Below, in pieces: positions 14,298-16,941 of a stretch of 16,941 nucleotides of DNA (position 1 is its first letter; the number at the start of each line of letters is the position of its first letter). This DNA comes from JAKASX01 sp035534495 (GTDB lineage Bacteria; Acidobacteriota; Terriglobia; Acidiferrales; UBA7541). The DNA lies in assembly GCA_035534495.1 (NCBI GenBank), contig DATLRW010000096.1, forward strand, positions 1-16,941. Reading direction: 5' to 3'. Below the pieces are notes generated by a model that had not been told where the DNA came from, made no database searches, and was given only the letters and a program-made list of their open reading frames with translations. Position numbers and translations under genes: made by a program.

Positions 14298-14312
14298 CCC
14301 GATTTTTACCGC

Positions 14313-15254
14313 TCAAGGGATACGGACAAACTGCAAAGCCATGGCGGCGAAACTCAGGGCGACGACCGCTCCCGCGAGCCAACCGAGCGCGTAGGCCCGC
14401 TTGCGCTCGACGGGGTCGGCCGGTTGGCGGTCTTTCATTACTCGCCCCAGGAGAAAACCCGTAGCCAACCCGCCCAGGTGAGCGGCATTATCGACATTGG
14501 GAACGAGCACGCCCAACAGAATGATGTAAAACACCCACCGGATCAGTTGGCTGCGCATAACCCGCATTTCCGCCCCGCGCCGGAGCGTGGTCACCGCCAG
14601 CATCAGCCCGATCAACCCCATCAGCGCGCCCGACGCCCCAATCGCCATCCCGTAGCCGCCGCCCGCCAGCAGATTCCAGCCCATGCTGATTCCCATGCTG
14701 AGGACCCCGGTCAAAACGAACAGGAACAGGTATCGCGGCGAGCCGTAAATCTCTTCGACAATCGGTCCGATGTCCATCAGCACCCACATATTCAACCCGA
14801 TATGGAGCAGGCCGGCATGGAGGAAGATCGACGTCACCAGACGCCACACCTCGCCGGCGAGAATGTAGTAGGCTTGCCGCGCTCCGAGTGCGAGAAGCAC
14901 CTGGGGGCTGATTGCGCCGAAACTGAAGATCGAATTCCCGGCCGCCGGCGACTGGCCCATCCGCATCGTCAGCAACAGGCTGACGCCGTACAGCAAGCAA
15001 CAGAGAAAGAGAATGGCGTAGGTGGCGGGCGAGGTCTCGGGAAGAAAACGGGAAAAAGTCTGCGTGGCGGCGGCCAGGGAGAATGTCATGCTGGCGCCGC
15101 AATTCGGGCAGCGCCGCGCGTTCACTCCCGCCAGTTGCCCGCAGGAAGGACATAGCCGGGGACGGTTGGCCTGCGACTCGCCCGGCGCGAGCCAGCCAAG
15201 CCACTTTTCCTTCCATCGATCGATTTTCCATCTCCAACGAGCGCTCAGTGGCAA
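14313..15254 (-). CDS. Rhomboid-family intramembrane serine protease with N-terminal zinc ribbon
   Basis: A 313-residue membrane protease. After a basic, Trp-rich start, Cys35-x2-Cys38 and Cys49-x2-Cys52 form a cytoplasmic zinc ribbon. A first membrane helix (about 80-98) is followed by the rhomboid core: HAGLLHIGLNM (His146, His151, Asn155), GASGALMG with nucleophile Ser208, and AAHLGG with catalytic His259, the Ser-His dyad of active rhomboids. There are seven predicted helices in all, including one after the core. It should cut membrane-spanning substrates; which ones is unknown. No suitable ATG exists: the only upstream ATG would make it overlap the rlpA leader. A TTG at 15254 has AAGGA (complement of 15261-15265) 6 bases before it and is preferred. 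Divergent from rlpA with overlapping promoter elements. Confidence 0.88.
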   Translation of the reverse strand: MPLSARWRWKIDRWKEKWLGWLAPGESQANRPRLCPSCGQLAGVNARRCPNCGASMTFSLAAATQTFSRFLPETSPATYAILFLCCLLYGVSLLLTMRMGQSPAAGNSIFSFGAISPQVLLALGARQAYYILAGEVWRLVTSIFLHAGLLHIGLNMWVLMDIGPIVEEIYGSPRYLFLFVLTGVLSMGISMGWNLLAGGGYGMAIGASGALMGLIGLMLAVTTLRRGAEMRVMRSQLIRWVFYIILLGVLVPNVDNAAHLGGLATGFLLGRVMKDRQPADPVERKRAYALGWLAGAVVALSFAAMALQFVRIP

Positions 15255-15263
15255 TCGGTTTCC

Positions 15264-15292
15264 TTGTCGGATGCTTCCGAGGTTCCTATAAT
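15264..15292 (+). promoter_or_regulatory. Sigma-70-type promoter for rlpA
   Basis: TTGTCG (15264-15269) and a perfect TATAAT (15287-15292) are 17 bases apart, the ideal spacing. It would start RNA near 15299, about 120 bases before the chosen rlpA start. On the opposite strand TATTAT (complement of 15288-15293) could serve as the -10 of the rhomboid gene, so the two promoters overlap and may compete. Confidence 0.6.
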
Positions 15293-15421
15293 ACCCAACA
15301 AAAGTTTTAAGGTCTGTGTTTGCCGTGCAGAGAGCTTGCCCAGCTCGCGCCGCATTTCCGCTGCCATCGGGGCGGGGCTTTCCGTTGTGTTCCTGTCCGC
15401 TTGCGGGCGAGGCGTGACGCA

Positions 15422-16126
15422 TTGACCGCCCGGCGGTTCCCCTTCAAAAAGCGTCAGTGGCCGGTTGCCGTCATCCTCGTGGCGCTTGCCTTCGTCTCCG
15501 GCTGCCAGCATCGTTTGCCGGGCGTTCCCTCGGTCCCCGCTCCCGCGCCCGCGCCGCTCCCGCCGCCGGTACCCGGGGGCTGGACGGAAAATGGATTGGC
15601 GTCCTGGTACGGGGTTCCATTCAACGGCAATCGGGCGGCGGATGGGGAAATCTACAACATGTACAAGATGGTCGCGGCGCACCGCACGTTACCTTTCAAT
15701 TCCCTCGTCCGGGTGACCGATCTTCAGAATGGCCGCCAGGTCGTGGTCCGGATCATCGACCGAGGCCCCTTCGTGGCCCATCGGATCATCGACCTCTCGT
15801 TCGCCGCCGCCCGCGCGCTCAATATGGTGGGCGTGGGGGTTGCGCCGGTCCGCCTCGAACTGCTTTCCCCTGTCAATCCGGCAAATGGGGATTTTAGCGT
15901 TCAAGTGGGCGCTTTCGCGGTTCTCGCCCATGCCCAACAGTTGCGGAGCCGTTTGGGAACGCGCTGGGGCCCGATCTTCATTCAGCAATACGATTCGCCG
16001 GGCGGGCTTTTGTACCGGGTTCGCGTGGGACAGGTACAGGGCGAACAGGCTGCGATCCTGCTGGCACGGCAGCTTCGCCGCGAAGACGGGTTCCCGGCGA
16101 CCTTCGTGGTGCGCCTGGATCGCTAA
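15422..16126 (+). CDS. rlpA: RlpA-like septal lipoprotein (double-psi beta-barrel plus SPOR)
   Basis: A 234-residue lipoprotein. Residues 1-27 are a signal peptide ending in the lipobox Val-Ser-Gly-Cys28; a Pro/Ala linker (31-52) leads to the double-psi beta-barrel (about 55-148) with ASWYG, ADGE (Glu76), AHRTLPF (His87) and DRGPF (Asp113), the residues held important for lytic transglycosylase activity on denuded glycan strands. A C-terminal SPOR domain (about 157-231) should bind septal peptidoglycan. It therefore probably acts at the division site, anchored in the outer membrane. The frame is open to 15320, but the TTG at 15422 with GCGAGG (15407-15412) 9 bases ahead gives a normal signal peptide; a TTG at 15401 is possible. 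Convergent with rmuC. Confidence 0.88.
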   Translation: MTARRFPFKKRQWPVAVILVALAFVSGCQHRLPGVPSVPAPAPAPLPPPVPGGWTENGLASWYGVPFNGNRAADGEIYNMYKMVAAHRTLPFNSLVRVTDLQNGRQVVVRIIDRGPFVAHRIIDLSFAAARALNMVGVGVAPVRLELLSPVNPANGDFSVQVGAFAVLAHAQQLRSRLGTRWGPIFIQQYDSPGGLLYRVRVGQVQGEQAAILLARQLRREDGFPATFVVRLDR

Positions 16127-16172
16127 CCCGATCGCCCTGCTTGTTGCGTGAAGCCTGTTTCCGAAAAAACCT

Positions 16173-16940
16173 CTAGGCGCCGTTGTTCGATGTTGCCACA
16201 GCGGCGAGCGCCGACGCCGGCTCGGCCGGTTTCTCTTCCATGCCGGTCTCCGCCGGCACGTTCGAGGCCGCATCGGTGATCGCCGCCAGGGTATGGTCGA
16301 GTTGCATGCCGGCCTGCTCGTATTGCACCCGCATTTTCTGCAGTTGCTGGCCGAGCGCGGCGTGAATTTCGGAGAATTCCTCGACTGTCTTCTTCACGTC
16401 CTGCAGCCGGGCGAGCATCCGCCGGGCGTTCTCTTCCGATTCGGTTCCCTTCAGCGCCACGAGGATGGCGCTCAGGTATCCGTGCAAGCTGTTCGGGGAT
16501 ACGGGCAGAACATGTTTTTGGCGGCAATAATCGTCGAGCCGCCCGTTTCCGTCGGACGTAACGAGCAGCTCGTAGAAGGCGCTCTCCGACGGCACAAACA
16601 TCAGCGCCAGCTCCAGCGTTCCCTCGTCCGGCAGGATCGCCTGCGCGGCAACCTGGTCCACGTGTCCGCGCACCGCTCCGGCAAACGACGGGCGGGCCAC
16701 TTCGCCCTGCTCAACCACCTTTTGGTAAGCGTCCATGGGAAAATCCGCATCGATCGCTATCCATTTTTTGCCGACGCGCAGCACCGCGGCCGCGGTCTCC
16801 CCGTTGGGCAACCGGTAATCGGTCTGGTAACTGGTTCTCGGCAAAACGTCGGTCAGCAGGCTGTCGAGTTGCGCTTCTCCCAGCACGCCGCGCGTCTTCG
16901 GTCCGCCCAGCACCTTCTGCATCGTTTGCGCGGCCTGCGT
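16173..16940 (-). CDS. rmuC: DNA recombination protein RmuC family (5' end beyond the window)
   Basis: The frame continues to the window edge without an upstream stop, so this is the C-terminal 255 or so residues of a longer protein; an internal ATG at 16922 is not the start. It opens in the RmuC core with LGGPKTRGVLGEAQLDSLL, then DYRLPNGE, a nuclease-like fold segment WIAIDADFPMDAY, LFVPSE-like LMFVPSESAFYEL and PVSPNSLHGYL. In most RmuC proteins the second of these reads IDSKFP; here it is IDADFP, so the usual Lys of the putative nuclease motif is replaced by Asp. The C-terminal 80 residues form a coiled coil and an Ala/Glu-rich tail. RmuC is thought to limit inversions at short inverted repeats, and its biochemistry is unsettled. 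Full N-terminal membrane anchor and coiled coil would lie outside the window. Confidence 0.85.
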   Translation of the reverse strand, partial: TQAAQTMQKVLGGPKTRGVLGEAQLDSLLTDVLPRTSYQTDYRLPNGETAAAVLRVGKKWIAIDADFPMDAYQKVVEQGEVARPSFAGAVRGHVDQVAAQAILPDEGTLELALMFVPSESAFYELLVTSDGNGRLDDYCRQKHVLPVSPNSLHGYLSAILVALKGTESEENARRMLARLQDVKKTVEEFSEIHAALGQQLQKMRVQYEQAGMQLDHTLAAITDAASNVPAETGMEEKPAEPASALAAVATSNNGA

Positions 16941-16941
16941 C

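Overview
The window (about 17 kb, GC-rich, dense, mostly housekeeping) looks like chromosomal DNA of a free-living Gram-negative-type bacterium. An RlpA lipoprotein with a SPOR domain, TadE/TadG-type pseudopilins, a pyrophosphate-type phosphofructokinase, a separate trpC and trpF, and a one-piece SCOT-type CoA transferase together fit Acidobacteriota best. That assignment is inference, since there is no rRNA or other marker. I see no tRNA, rRNA, insertion sequence, phage gene or CRISPR array.

Layout. 1-911: the 3' end of an HPP-family membrane protein (+), facing a minus-strand pair made of a small tryptophan-rich membrane protein and an FmdB-type zinc-ribbon protein. 912-1363: a gene-free stretch with a sigma-54-like promoter candidate. 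1364-3907: tadG-like, tadE-like and tadE-like genes (+), tightly spaced, without the Tad ATPase or secretin nearby. 3988-4176: a 62-residue Cys-rich protein. 4189-6114 (-): a large lipoprotein with a beta-lactamase/transpeptidase-like domain and four C-terminal membrane helices, whose SxxK and YxN catalytic motifs are both lost. 6263-7444 (+): a 6-phosphofructokinase with pyrophosphate-type signature residues.

7529-12298 (+): an aromatic amino acid cluster, trpC-trpF-trpB-trpA-chorismate mutase-prephenate dehydrogenase, with overlapping or closely spaced genes. It joins the last steps of tryptophan synthesis to the enzyme that competes for chorismate and the one leading to tyrosine. It is followed on the same strand by a fused succinyl-CoA:3-ketoacid CoA-transferase and a CDP-alcohol phosphatidyltransferase (PgsA-like). 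14313-16126: a rhomboid protease with an N-terminal zinc ribbon (-), diverging from an RlpA-like lipoprotein (+). The window ends in an rmuC gene (-) that runs off the right edge.

No complete new defence or mobile system is visible. The items most worth following up are the apparently dead, conserved-length beta-lactamase-fold membrane lipoprotein, the orphan TadG/TadE/TadE set behind a sigma-54-like site, the U-tract-less hairpins at gene ends, and the overlapping divergent promoters between the rhomboid and rlpA genes.
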